Shown here: positions 22,627 to 31,838 of the stretch, one piece after another
Layout of the letters: each line of letters opens with the position of its first letter
Position numbering within the stretch: the stretch's first letter is position 1
Source: an uncultured Prevotella sp.
GTDB lineage: Bacteria; Bacteroidota; Bacteroidia; Bacteroidales; Bacteroidaceae
Assembly: GCA_937874345.1 (NCBI GenBank)
Contig: CALNBT010000218.1
Coordinates: forward strand, 1 to 36,737
Length of the DNA stretch: 36,737 bases
Direction: 5' to 3'
Position numbers and translations under genes: made by a program
The notes under the pieces: generated by a model
Seen by the model: the letters and a program-made list of their open reading frames with translations, nothing else
Told to the model about the DNA's origin: nothing
Databases searched by the model: none

Positions 22627-25089
22627 ATGAACATTTCTTATAAATGGCTGAAAGAGTATGTCGACTTCGATTTGACTCCGAAAGAGGTTGAACGTGCTTT
22701 GACATCTTGTGGCCTTGAAGTAGATGCGTTGGAAGAGGTTCAATCGATTAAGGGAGGATTGAAAGGATTGTTTGTTGGCAAGGTGCTGACTTGCGAATCA
22801 CATCCCAATTCTGATCATTTGCATGTTACGACTGTTGATTTGGGCAAGGATGCCCCCCAGCAAATTGTTTGTGGCGCACCAAATGTTGCAGCCGGCCAAA
22901 AAGTCATTGTTGCAGATTTAGGTTGTGTTTTGTATGATGGTGAAAACGCTTTTACAATTAAAAAAAGCAAACTTCGCGGTGTTGACTCCAATGGAATGAT
23001 CTGTGCTGAAGATGAAATCGGTATAGGTACAAGTCATGATGGAATCATCGTGTTACCTGAAGATGCACCTGTTGGCATGCCTGCTGCCGATTATTATCAT
23101 TTGGAAAGCGACTGGTTGATAGAGATTGATATTACAGCAAACCGTTCAGATGCTTTATCTCATTATGGTGTTGCGCGAGATCTTTACGCGTGGTTATTGC
23201 AGAATGGCTATCAAACAGCGCTGCATCGTCCTTCAACCGACGAATTCAAAGTGGATGATGAGTCGCTTCCTATCGATGTAATCATCGAAAACAATGAGGC
23301 ATGTAAACGATATGCCTGCATTTCTTTGACTGATTGTGAGGTAAAAGAAAGCCCCGAATGGTTGCAGAATAAATTACGTGTCATTGGTCTTCGACCCATC
23401 AACAATATCGTAGACATCACCAACTATGTCATGATGGCCTATGGTCAGCCTATGCATTGTTTTGATGCAGACATGGTTCTGGGACATCAGATCGTTGTTC
23501 GGACACAACCAGAAGGGACGAAATTTGTGACGTTGGATGGCGAGGAGCATACACTTGGTGAGCACGATTTAAGCATTTGTAATGCTGAAGAATCGATGTG
23601 TATTGCCGGAATCTTTGGCGGAAAGGGTAGTGGTACCTATGAAACAACACGAAATGTGGTACTCGAGAGTGCTTATTTTCATCCTACTTGGATTCGGAAG
23701 AGTGCTCGTCGACATGGATTGAGCACTGATGCAAGTTACCGTTTCGAAAGAGGCATTGATCCCAACGGAATCATCTATGCCTTAAAGCAGGCTGCCATTT
23801 TATGCAAGCAGCTGGCTGGTGGAAAGATCAGCATGCAGATTAAAGACGTATATCCAACACCGATAGAAAATGCTCAAGTACCTCTTTCGTATCAATATGT
23901 TAATAGCTTGATTGGGAAAGAGATCGGAATCCCAACAATCAAGAGCATTTTGAAGAGCTTGGAGATGGATATCGTATCTGAAGACGAACAGGGACTGGTA
24001 CTTTCTGTACCAGCTTACAGGACTGATGTCCGGAGACCTTGCGATGTTGTTGAAGATATTCTGCGTATTTATGGATACAACAATGTTGAAATACCAACTC
24101 AATTGAAGAGTTCCTTGACCATTCAAGGGGATGTAGATAAAGCCAATCATATGGAAAATCTGATTGGTGAACAACTGGTAGGATGCGGCTTCAATGAAAT
24201 TTTGAATAATTCTCTGACAAAATCTTCTTACTATGTTGGATTAAACCAATACACGGAAGAGACTACGGTCAAGATTATGAATCCCTTAAGCAGTGACTTG
24301 GGTGTCATGCGCCAGACACTTTTGTTTGGTGGTTTGGAGAGTGTGATGCGTAACGCCAATCGAAAGAATGCCAATTTGCGCTTCTTCGAGTTTGGTAACT
24401 GTTACCATTTTGCATCCGAGCAACTGAGCGATGAAAGTCTAATAAAAGCCTATCACCAAGAATATCATTTAGGATTGTGGGTTACTGGCAAGCATGTTGA
24501 AGGCAGTTGGATTCACGCTGATGAGGAGAGCTCGTTCTATGAATTAAAAGCTTACGTAGAGAATATCTTTGCGCGTCTTGGCGTAGCGTCGGGAATGTTT
24601 GTGGTTGAGTCATGCGATAATAACATTTTCTCACATGGATTGTCATTCAAGAATCGTGGTGGAAAGCTGTTGGCTGAACTGGGAATGGTTAACAAGACCC
24701 TGCTGAAGAATGCTGATATCAATAATGAGGTATATTTTGCTGACATCAACTGGACATCCTTGATGAAAGCCATTCGTAAAAATAAGGTTGAGTTTTCTGA
24801 AATCTCTAAGTATCCTGCTGTCAGTCGCGACTTAGCTTTGTTATTGGATCAGAAGATAGAATTTGCTGAGATACAGAATATTGCATTCCAAACAGAAAAG
24901 AAACTTCTTAAAAAAGTTGAACTCTTTGACGTGTATGAAGGTAAAAACTTGCCAACAGGCAAGAAAAGTTATGCAGTAAACTTTATCTTGCAAGACGAGC
25001 AGAAGACCCTTAATGACAAACAAATCGATGCCATTATGCAGAAACTTGTTAGCAATCTAACCAAGACTCTCGGTGCAGAACTTCGTTAG
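22627..25089 (+). CDS. pheT: Phenylalanine-tRNA ligase beta subunit
   Basis: The 820-residue beta chain of the alpha2-beta2 synthetase. The N-terminal B1 part (MNISYKWLKEYVDFDLTP) is followed by an EMAP/tRNA-binding OB fold at about 40-155 (VGKVLTCESHPNSDHLHV, GAPNVAAGQKV). The B3/B4 editing region includes NNIVDITNYVMMAYGQPMHCFD, B5 includes YRTDVRRPCDVVEDILRIYG, and a C-terminal FDX-ACB anticodon-binding domain ends in VSNLTKTLGAELR. Full length. The alpha-subunit gene pheS is not in this window, so the two genes are unlinked here. Its own promoter is at 22561-22592. Confidence 0.97.
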   Translation: MNISYKWLKEYVDFDLTPKEVERALTSCGLEVDALEEVQSIKGGLKGLFVGKVLTCESHPNSDHLHVTTVDLGKDAPQQIVCGAPNVAAGQKVIVADLGCVLYDGENAFTIKKSKLRGVDSNGMICAEDEIGIGTSHDGIIVLPEDAPVGMPAADYYHLESDWLIEIDITANRSDALSHYGVARDLYAWLLQNGYQTALHRPSTDEFKVDDESLPIDVIIENNEACKRYACISLTDCEVKESPEWLQNKLRVIGLRPINNIVDITNYVMMAYGQPMHCFDADMVLGHQIVVRTQPEGTKFVTLDGEEHTLGEHDLSICNAEESMCIAGIFGGKGSGTYETTRNVVLESAYFHPTWIRKSARRHGLSTDASYRFERGIDPNGIIYALKQAAILCKQLAGGKISMQIKDVYPTPIENAQVPLSYQYVNSLIGKEIGIPTIKSILKSLEMDIVSEDEQGLVLSVPAYRTDVRRPCDVVEDILRIYGYNNVEIPTQLKSSLTIQGDVDKANHMENLIGEQLVGCGFNEILNNSLTKSSYYVGLNQYTEETTVKIMNPLSSDLGVMRQTLLFGGLESVMRNANRKNANLRFFEFGNCYHFASEQLSDESLIKAYHQEYHLGLWVTGKHVEGSWIHADEESSFYELKAYVENIFARLGVASGMFVVESCDNNIFSHGLSFKNRGGKLLAELGMVNKTLLKNADINNEVYFADINWTSLMKAIRKNKVEFSEISKYPAVSRDLALLLDQKIEFAEIQNIAFQTEKKLLKKVELFDVYEGKNLPTGKKSYAVNFILQDEQKTLNDKQIDAIMQKLVSNLTKTLGAELR

Positions 25090-25264
25090 CAACTGGTCTT
25101 CACACAATTTCATTGATGAAATTTATGGTGATGGTGCTGAAGTTGAATAAATAAATATATCAATCAATATAACTTAAAATTCGAACCCAGCCATTTTTTA
25201 AATAAATGAGGCAATGGTTTCGATGCTTACCAATAAGGTAAGAACTTATTAAAATTATACTCCA

Positions 25265-25990
25265 ATGGGAAGAGCATTTGAATATCGTAAAGCAACCAAG
25301 CTGAAAAGATGGGGCCACATGGCTCGTACATTTACAAAAATTGGTAAACAAATCGCAATTGCAGTCAAGTCTGGAGGTCCTGAACCAGAGAATAACCCTA
25401 CTTTGCGTGCTATCATCGCGAATGCCAAGCGCGAGAACATGCCGAAGGATAATATTGAGCGTGCTATCAAAAACGCAATGGGCAAAGATCAGAGTGAATA
25501 CAAAGAGGTAACATATGAAGGATATGGACCTCATGGAGTTGCGATCCTTGTAGATACTTTGACCGATAATACCACAAGAACGGTAGGTGATGTTCGCTCT
25601 GTTTTCAACAAGTTTAATGGTAATATGGGAACAACTGGGTCACTTTCCTTCTTGTTTGATCATAAAGGTGTGTTCACATTCAAGAAGAAAGAAGGATTGG
25701 ATATGGACGAATTAATCCTTGAACTCATTGACTTCGGAGTAGAAGATGACTACGATGAAGATGAAGAATCAAATGAAGTAACGATCTATGGGGCACCAAC
25801 TAGCTTTGGAGACATCCAAAAATATCTTGAAGCAGAAGGCTATGAAGTGACTGGTGCGGAGTTCACTTATATGCCAAACGACTTAAAAGATGTTACTCCA
25901 GAAGAGCGCGAGACCATTGATAAAATGGTTGAAAAGCTAGAAGACTTTGATGATGTTCAGACGGTTTATACGAATATGAAGCCGGAATAA
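25265..25990 (+). CDS. YebC/PmpR family protein
   Basis: A 241-residue member of the YebC/PmpR family, cytosolic proteins described both as transcription regulators and as factors easing translation through difficult proline stretches. The start MGRAFEYRKATKLKRWGHMARTF is a shade unlike the usual MAGHSKWA but keeps KWGHM-like KRWGHM; it is followed by AVKSGGPEPENNPTLRAII, MPKDNIERAI and YEGYGPHGVA. The acidic middle (DDYDEDEESNE) and C-terminal domain are complete. It is 175 bases after pheT with no clear promoter between them. Confidence 0.93.
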   Translation: MGRAFEYRKATKLKRWGHMARTFTKIGKQIAIAVKSGGPEPENNPTLRAIIANAKRENMPKDNIERAIKNAMGKDQSEYKEVTYEGYGPHGVAILVDTLTDNTTRTVGDVRSVFNKFNGNMGTTGSLSFLFDHKGVFTFKKKEGLDMDELILELIDFGVEDDYDEDEESNEVTIYGAPTSFGDIQKYLEAEGYEVTGAEFTYMPNDLKDVTPEERETIDKMVEKLEDFDDVQTVYTNMKPE

Positions 25991-26082
25991 ATACCTTTTT
26001 TAAAGATAGTATATCAGTTTTTTTGAAATTTGATATGCTGTCTTTTATTTTTTTACCTAAAACTAGCCAATACAATTTAAGA

Positions 26083-28332
26083 ATGAAAAGAGTAAAATTT
26101 CTTGTATTCTCTCTCTTATTGCTACTCACTTGCTCAAACCAAATGATGGCACAGAAAGACTATACTACATTTGTCAACCCATATATTGGAGCAGGCGGGC
26201 ATGGACATGTGTTCGTTGGGGCGAATGTTCCTTTCGGAGCCGTTCAGCTCGGTCCTATGAATATCTATAAAGGCTGGGACTGGTGCTCAGGATATTATTA
26301 TGATGACAAGGTGATCATTGGATTTAGTCATAACCACTTAAGTGGAACTGGCTGTGCAGATTTAGGCGATGTAAGCTTTATGCCTTATTCTGGTGCGATG
26401 AGAACATTGCGAGGAGACGATCATCACCTGAACGGTGCAGCTTCATCGTCTTTCTCACATGAGAATGAAAGGGTCGCTCCTGGCTATTATGCTGTAAAGT
26501 TAGATAATGGTGTAAAGGTTGAACTCACAACAACAGAGCGCGTTGGCCTGCATCATTATACCTTTACGGAAGACGGTACACCTCGTGTCTTGATTGATTT
26601 GGTGAATGGTATTGGTAACACACCCTATGAAGGTTATATTCGTAAGATTGACGACACCACCATCGAAGGATATCGTTTTGTGAATGGGTGGGCTCCACAA
26701 CATAAGGTCTTTTTCTATGTTAAGTTCAACAAGCCATTTAAGAGCTTGAATACTTTTATGAATGATACGCCTGCTGGACTTGACGAATTGCAAAGTCGTG
26801 AAGTTAAAGGTGTGATATCGTTTGATGACAACGATAAAGATGTGATGGCAAAGGTAGCTCTTTCTTCTGTTAGTTGTACGAATGCAAAAATGAATCTGGA
26901 TCAAGAATTACCGGGATGGGATTTCAATAAGACGCATCAGTTGGCAGTTCAAAAATGGAATGACAAGCTTTCGACGATTGATATTGAAGGAACTCCAAGG
27001 CAAAAAACGATTTTTTACACGGCATTGTACCACACATTTATAGCTCCGAACCTTTATTGTGACGTCAATGGTGACTTCCGTGGAATAGATGATAAGGTTT
27101 ATACGGGTAATCATTTCAAGAATTACACGACCTTTTCACTATGGGATACCTACCGTACTTTAAATCCTTTGTTTACGATTATTGCGAAAGACAATGTGGG
27201 AGATATGGTCAATTCTATGTTGAGTATCTATGATCAGAATGGAAAATTACCTATCTGGCCTCTCTATGCCGGTGAAACGAACTGCATGCCTGGCTACAGC
27301 TCGGTGCCAGTTATCGCGGATGCATATCTGAAAGGCATCACTGGTTTCGATGCGAATGACGCGCTTAATAAAATGATCTCTACCGCAACCAATCCAAAAC
27401 AAAACGGAGTTGCTGATTTCATGCGCTATGGATATATCCCGGCAGACTCAAGAGGTGAGGCTACTTCTATTAATCTAGAGTATGCTGCAGATGACTGGGG
27501 CATTGCATTGATGGCAAAAAAGATGGGTAGGATGGATGATTATAACACCTTTTTGAAGCGTGGTAGCTCTTTTGAACTGCTATTTGACAAGAAGATTAAC
27601 AAGGTTCATCCCAAGATGAAAGATGGTTCTTGGTATGAGCCCTATAATCCATTCTTGGCTAATCACCGTGACAATGTAGGTGATTTCACAGAAGGTAACG
27701 GATGGGAATATACATTTATGGTACCTCAGAACCCAGACGGTTTGGTAGCCTTGCATGGAGGCGATATGCCGTTTATTAAGAACTTGGATCAACTTTTTGT
27801 TGCAAAGGGTGATCTAGGTGAAGGTGCACCACCAGATGTTTCAGGTATGGTAGGCCAATATGCACATGGAAACGAGCCCAACCATCATATTCCTTACCTT
27901 TACGTTTATGCAGGTGCTCAGTACAAAACTGCGGCGAAAGTAAGAATGTTGCAGGAAAAATTTTATACAGACAAACCCGATGGCTATTGTGGAAACGAAG
28001 ACTGCGGGCAGATGTCTGCATGGCATATCATGTCGGCTTTAGGTATCTACCAAGTCAATCCATCGAATGGCGTATTTGTCTTTGGAAGTCCATTGTTTAA
28101 AAAGGCAACGATCAATCTTCCAAATGGAAAGACTTTTGTTATCTCTTCACCAAACAATAACGACAAGAATGTTTACATTCAGTCTGCGAAATTAAATGGA
28201 AAGAATCTGAAGAACGCATATATTACCTATCAAGACATTATGAACGGAGGTTCATTGGACTTTTCTATGAGTTCAAAACCTAACAAAAATTTTGGCTCTT
28301 CAAAGGAAAATCGTCCCGTCAGTGCAAAATAA
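26083..28332 (+). CDS. GH92 family alpha-mannosidase, exported
   Basis: A 749-residue glycoside hydrolase of family 92, calcium-dependent exo-alpha-mannosidases that trim mannose from host or yeast glycans. A signal peptide (MKRVKFLVFSLLLLLTCSNQ, probable cut after MMA at residue 23) sends it to the periplasm or surface. The N-terminal domain begins VNPYIGAGGHGHVFVGANVP; catalytic-domain landmarks are GEGAPPDVSG (about 578), NEPNHHIPY (about 597) and NEDCGQMSAW (about 637, holding the likely base aspartate). The open frame reaches 26023, but only the ATG at 26083 gives a signal peptide. No SusC/D pair is nearby, so it is not in a typical polysaccharide locus. Terminator at 28351. Confidence 0.93.
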   Translation: MKRVKFLVFSLLLLLTCSNQMMAQKDYTTFVNPYIGAGGHGHVFVGANVPFGAVQLGPMNIYKGWDWCSGYYYDDKVIIGFSHNHLSGTGCADLGDVSFMPYSGAMRTLRGDDHHLNGAASSSFSHENERVAPGYYAVKLDNGVKVELTTTERVGLHHYTFTEDGTPRVLIDLVNGIGNTPYEGYIRKIDDTTIEGYRFVNGWAPQHKVFFYVKFNKPFKSLNTFMNDTPAGLDELQSREVKGVISFDDNDKDVMAKVALSSVSCTNAKMNLDQELPGWDFNKTHQLAVQKWNDKLSTIDIEGTPRQKTIFYTALYHTFIAPNLYCDVNGDFRGIDDKVYTGNHFKNYTTFSLWDTYRTLNPLFTIIAKDNVGDMVNSMLSIYDQNGKLPIWPLYAGETNCMPGYSSVPVIADAYLKGITGFDANDALNKMISTATNPKQNGVADFMRYGYIPADSRGEATSINLEYAADDWGIALMAKKMGRMDDYNTFLKRGSSFELLFDKKINKVHPKMKDGSWYEPYNPFLANHRDNVGDFTEGNGWEYTFMVPQNPDGLVALHGGDMPFIKNLDQLFVAKGDLGEGAPPDVSGMVGQYAHGNEPNHHIPYLYVYAGAQYKTAAKVRMLQEKFYTDKPDGYCGNEDCGQMSAWHIMSALGIYQVNPSNGVFVFGSPLFKKATINLPNGKTFVISSPNNNDKNVYIQSAKLNGKNLKNAYITYQDIMNGGSLDFSMSSKPNKNFGSSKENRPVSAK

Positions 28333-28334
28333 CA

Positions 28335-28386
28335 ATGAGAATGTTCTCATAAAAAAGTGTAGAAGTTTAGGCTTCTACACTTTTTT
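28335..28386. terminator. Double hairpin terminator after the GH92 gene
   Basis: A 7-bp palindrome (ATGAGAA-TG-TTCTCAT, 28335-28350) is followed at once by a perfect 15-bp stem with arms 28351-28365 (AAAAAAGTGTAGAAG) and 28372-28386 ending in TTTTTT. It also reads as a terminator for the converging lipoprotein gene on minus. Confidence 0.9.
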
Positions 28387-28418
28387 ATTTGCATAAATCC
28401 GTATTCCAGGCGAGCAAA

Positions 28419-28814
28419 TTATTGATAATCTTTTTTACTAATTGTTAGCTGATACAATACTTCTTTGGGTGATTTCTCTGATCTTACAATGTATTCAAAG
28501 TTGAATCCTGCATCTTTGAGTTGTTTGATATTCGTGCTGCTCTTGATCTCTTGGACAAGAAGATTATTTAATTTTCCTTTGTTTTGGTCTACGATTTGCT
28601 TGTCGTCGAGTCTTCCAACGAAAGAACAGTAATATGTGTAGGTCTTCGTTTCTTTAATAAATGCGACACTATCTGTTCGGGTGTTGTTTGTTACTGGAGT
28701 CGGGCAGAACTTTTCAGTATATTCCTTCGCCTCTCTAACTGATTTGTTTTCTAAACTTTCCTGACAAGAGACCAGTCCAATCAGGAGGAAAGTTGCTGCG
28801 ATAATTTTGTTCAT
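28419..28814 (-). CDS. Small hypothetical lipoprotein
   Basis: A 131-residue protein with a lipoprotein signal peptide: MNKIIAATFLLIGLVSCQES, lipid-modified Cys17. The mature part is basic and hydrophilic, with a second and third cysteine (EKFCPTP, YTYYCSF) that might form a disulfide, and no family I can name. It is likely anchored in the envelope. Monocistronic on minus, with a -7 box at 28835-28842 and the shared terminator at 28351-28386. Confidence 0.8.
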   Translation of the reverse strand: MNKIIAATFLLIGLVSCQESLENKSVREAKEYTEKFCPTPVTNNTRTDSVAFIKETKTYTYYCSFVGRLDDKQIVDQNKGKLNNLLVQEIKSSTNIKQLKDAGFNFEYIVRSEKSPKEVLYQLTISKKDYQ

Positions 28815-28834
28815 AGACTTGATGTTTATCCATG

Positions 28835-28842
28835 CAAAGATA
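28835..28842 (-). promoter_or_regulatory. -7 element TATCTTTG of the small lipoprotein gene
   Basis: On minus this is TATCTTTG, 20 bases before the ATG. No -33 TTTG is at the expected place. Confidence 0.5.
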
Positions 28843-28896
28843 CTAAGTTTTAGGTAAAATTATTATTCTTGTCAATGAATTATCAATTAAAATGGT

Positions 28897-28904
28897 TACC
28901 TTTG
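28897..28904 (+). promoter_or_regulatory. -7 element TACCTTTG upstream of lepA
   Basis: TACCTTTG matches the consensus and would give lepA a leader of about 150 bases. A -33 element at correct spacing was not seen. It is divergent from the lipoprotein promoter, 54 bases away. Confidence 0.5.
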
Positions 28905-29059
28905 CATGGTATAGGCACTGAATAAAACATTCAAATTAGAGAAAAAGACTATCAAACTTCGTTTGCCAATGAATCACATCAAGGTTTGGCAGTAACGATT
29001 AATATATCTCTTTCATTTTGTTGTCTGTTGCCTTCAATTCTTTTTCAAGAACATTTTCA

Positions 29060-30841
29060 ATGAAACATATTAGAAACTTTTGCATCATCGCTCATATTGA
29101 TCATGGTAAATCAACACTGGCCGACCGGTTATTGGAATATACCCACACCGTTCAAATTACAGACGGACAGATTTTAGATGATATGGACCTTGAGCGAGAG
29201 CGCGGTATCACGATCAAGAGTCATGCAATCCAGATGGAATATGAAACAGCTGGAAAAGAATATATACTGAACTTGATTGATACTCCGGGCCATGTAGACT
29301 TTTCTTATGAGGTAAGTAGAAGTATTGCTGCCTGTGAAGGGGCTTTGCTTGTGGTCGATGCAACACAAGGTGTGCAGGCACAGACCATCTCTAATCTATA
29401 TATGGCACTTGAACATGATCTTGAAATCATTCCAGTTATCAATAAAATCGACATGCCATCGGCAATGCCTGACGAGGTTGAAGATGAAATTGTAGAGCTG
29501 TTGGGGTGTGATCGCAAAGATATTTTGCGTGCGTCTGGCAAGACCGGTGAAGGTGTTGAGGAAGTGTTGAATGCTATCGTCAATCGTATACCACATCCAG
29601 TTGGTGATGTCAATGCACCCTTACAGGCTTTGATATTCGATTCTGTTTATAACAGTTTTCGTGGAATTATTGCTTATTTTAAAGTCGTAAATGGCAGTAT
29701 CAAGAAAGGTGACAAGGTCAAATTCTTCAATACGGGCATGGAATATGATGCTGATGATGTAGGAATCTTGAAGATGGATATGATTCCAAGGAAAGAACTT
29801 ACCACAGGAGAAGTAGGATATATCATCAGCGGAATCAAGGATGCGAAGGAGGTAAAGGTTGGCGATACCATCACCCATGTGGCAAAGCCCTGCCTGAAAG
29901 CAATTGCAGGGTTCCAGGAGGTTAAACCGATGGTCTTTGCCGGGGTTTATCCCATCGATCCAAATGATTATGAAAACCTTAGGAATTCGTTAGAGAAACT
30001 GCAACTGAACGATGCTTCTTTAACCTTTTTCCCAGAGTCGTCTATTGCCTTAGGATTTGGTTTTAGATGCGGTTTCTTGGGATTGCTGCATATGGAAATC
30101 ATTCAGGAAAGGTTAGATCGTGAATTCAACATGGAAGTCATTACCACGGTTCCAAACGTTTCTTACATGGTTTATGATAAACAAGGCGAAAGCAGGGAAG
30201 TTCACAATCCGTCTGGATTGCCTGATGTGACGATGATCGATCATATTGAAGAACCCTATATCAAGGCGACCATTATCACAGATGTAAATTATATCGGTCC
30301 AATCATGACCTTGTGTTTGGATAAACGTGGTGAACTTGTGAAACAAGAATTTATTTCAGGCAATCGAGTTGAACTGTATTTCATGATACCCTTAGGTGAG
30401 ATCGTTATCGATTTTTATGACAAGTTAAAATCGATTTCTAAGGGATATGCATCATTTGATTATCATATAGACTCTTTTAAACCATCGAAACTGGCCAAAC
30501 TTGACATTCTGCTCAATGGTGAGCCCGTCGATGCATTGTCGACATTGACCCATCAGGATAACGCCGTGACATTGGGAAGAAAAATGTGCGAAAAGCTGAA
30601 AGAACTGATCCCTCGCCAACAATTCGATATAGCCATTCAGGCTGCAATAGGAGCCAAGATTGTTGCCCGAGAAACAATAAAATGCGTACGAAAGGATGTT
30701 ACAGCAAAGTGTTATGGAGGTGATGTCAGTCGAAAAAGAAAATTGTTGGAAAAACAGAAAAAAGGAAAGAAGCGCATGAAGCAGATTGGCAATGTAGAAG
30801 TGCCTCAGAAGGCATTCTTGGCCGTTTTAAAGCTTGATTAA
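29060..30841 (+). CDS. lepA: Translation elongation factor 4 (LepA)
   Basis: A 593-residue ribosomal GTPase that acts on stalled or mispositioned ribosomes and in initiation. G motifs are visible: AHIDHGKSTL (11-20), RGITI switch I (49-53), DTPGHVDF (74-81) and NKIDM (about 128). The EF-G-like domains and the LepA-specific C-terminus (LGRKMCEKLKELIPRQQFDI, AKCYGGDVSRKRKLLEKQKK) follow. The frame is open to 29018, but MKHIRNFCIIAHIDHGKS at 29060 is the family start. The Crp/Fnr gene follows by 41 bases on the same strand. Confidence 0.97.
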   Translation: MKHIRNFCIIAHIDHGKSTLADRLLEYTHTVQITDGQILDDMDLERERGITIKSHAIQMEYETAGKEYILNLIDTPGHVDFSYEVSRSIAACEGALLVVDATQGVQAQTISNLYMALEHDLEIIPVINKIDMPSAMPDEVEDEIVELLGCDRKDILRASGKTGEGVEEVLNAIVNRIPHPVGDVNAPLQALIFDSVYNSFRGIIAYFKVVNGSIKKGDKVKFFNTGMEYDADDVGILKMDMIPRKELTTGEVGYIISGIKDAKEVKVGDTITHVAKPCLKAIAGFQEVKPMVFAGVYPIDPNDYENLRNSLEKLQLNDASLTFFPESSIALGFGFRCGFLGLLHMEIIQERLDREFNMEVITTVPNVSYMVYDKQGESREVHNPSGLPDVTMIDHIEEPYIKATIITDVNYIGPIMTLCLDKRGELVKQEFISGNRVELYFMIPLGEIVIDFYDKLKSISKGYASFDYHIDSFKPSKLAKLDILLNGEPVDALSTLTHQDNAVTLGRKMCEKLKELIPRQQFDIAIQAAIGAKIVARETIKCVRKDVTAKCYGGDVSRKRKLLEKQKKGKKRMKQIGNVEVPQKAFLAVLKLD

Positions 30842-30882
30842 ATTGTTAGGAACTGCTATTTATTAATTCAATACCAATTTAA

Positions 30883-31482
30883 ATGAAGGAACCAAGTAAT
30901 ACCCCAAGAGACATCGCAAGAGAGTTGGCACGAAAATACAGTACCATGACTCACGATGAATTGGATGTGCTGGAAAGCATATTAGTACCAATGAAGTTTG
31001 CCAAAGGTGAAATGATCCTCAAAGAAGGTGAAGTTTGTCGAAGCATTTATTACTTGGACAAGGGAATGATTCGCCAGTTTTATTATAAGAATAGCAAAGA
31101 GGTAACCGAGCATCTGGGCGAGGACCACACGATCTTCATGTGTATAGAAAGTCTTTTCAAGGAAGAACCTACTTTGCTTCAAGTTGAAGCTTTAGAGACT
31201 TCTATGATTTATGCCATTCCAAAAGCGGCGCTTGAGAGAGAAGCTATGCGTAACATCAATATTCAGATGATGTATCGAAAGATTTTGGAGGAAAGTCTGA
31301 TTATTTCTCAGGTTCATGCTGACTTGGTTCGTTTCGAAACAGCTCAGAACCGATACAAACGCATGTGTAAGCTTGCTCCACAGGTTATCTTGCGCGCCCC
31401 GTTGATCTATATTGCAAACTATTTGCAAATGACTCCTGAAACACTGAGCCGAGTTAGAACATCAACACTGCTTGAAGATTAA
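30883..31482 (+). CDS. Crp/Fnr family transcriptional regulator
   Basis: A 199-residue regulator with a cyclic-nucleotide-binding-like beta-roll at about 22-120 (MKFAKGEMILKEGEVCRSIYYL, LDKGMIRQFYY) and a C-terminal winged helix-turn-helix (IYIANYLQMTPETLSRVR, 177-194). The phosphate-cassette glycine/arginine pattern that binds cAMP in E. coli Crp is not evident, nor is an Fnr-type cysteine cluster, so the ligand is unknown. The recognition helix PETLSRVR is typical. Targets may include neighbours, but no palindromic operator was identified. Terminator at 31509-31548. Confidence 0.9.
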   Translation: MKEPSNTPRDIARELARKYSTMTHDELDVLESILVPMKFAKGEMILKEGEVCRSIYYLDKGMIRQFYYKNSKEVTEHLGEDHTIFMCIESLFKEEPTLLQVEALETSMIYAIPKAALEREAMRNINIQMMYRKILEESLIISQVHADLVRFETAQNRYKRMCKLAPQVILRAPLIYIANYLQMTPETLSRVRTSTLLED

Positions 31483-31508
31483 GCAGTTTACCGTTGAACA
31501 ATTGTGAA

Positions 31509-31548
31509 AGAGATGCATGTCAGGTAAGATATGCATCTTGTTTTTTTT
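31509..31548 (+). terminator. Terminator of the lepA/crp transcript
   Basis: Stem AGATGCAT (31511-31518) / ATGCATCT (31531-31538) with a 12-base loop, followed by TG and eight T residues (31541-31548), 29 bases past the Crp/Fnr stop. Confidence 0.9.
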
Positions 31549-31590
31549 AATGACAGCTTCTTTTAAGGAAAACTAAAATTCATCCGTCCT

Positions 31591-31700
31591 GACGTTTGCT
31601 TTCAATTTCATGCAAATTGATTTGCAAACTCATCCATTTCACCTGCCAATTCCATTGACATTGATGATCAAACGCGATGGTATTGTTTTACAAACGAATA
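31591..31700 (+). repeat. 22-base-period degenerate repeat array 4 (5 units)
   Basis: Units start at 31591, 31613, 31635, 31657 and 31679. CAA is at positions 13-15 in all five; T is at position 5 in all five and TTG at 5-7 in three. The best copies are ATTGATTTGCAAAC, ATTGATGATCAAAC and ATTGTTTTACAAAC. The phase fades after 31700. It lies between the crp terminator and the nadB promoter. Confidence 0.6.
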
Positions 31701-31800
31701 CAAGGATTTGTATGATAACCATATGGTAGACTTGTGTTGAAACTTTTAGCTGTTGGTACAATTTATGACTTACCATTGACCTAATGTTTTACTTTTTTCT

Positions 31801-31808
31801 TATATTTG
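31801..31808 (+). promoter_or_regulatory. -7 element TATATTTG of the nad operon
   Basis: TATATTTG lies 31 bases before the nadB ATG. A TTG at 31776-31778 could be part of the -33 element with 22-base spacing. Because this box covers the TTG at 31806, that codon cannot be the nadB start. Confidence 0.55.
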
Positions 31809-31838
31809 CATTCATTTAGAGTTAAAGACAGGATTCTT

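Noticed and set aside
12185..31700. CRISPR array as explanation of the 22-base periodic units
   Set aside because: The units are degenerate along their whole length and directly abut; there is no conserved repeat with unique spacers, and no cas genes are present.
31483..31838. NAD-sensing riboswitch or NadR-type operator before nadB
   Set aside because: No known NAD riboswitch core was seen; the only structure is the 22-base array and the crp terminator.
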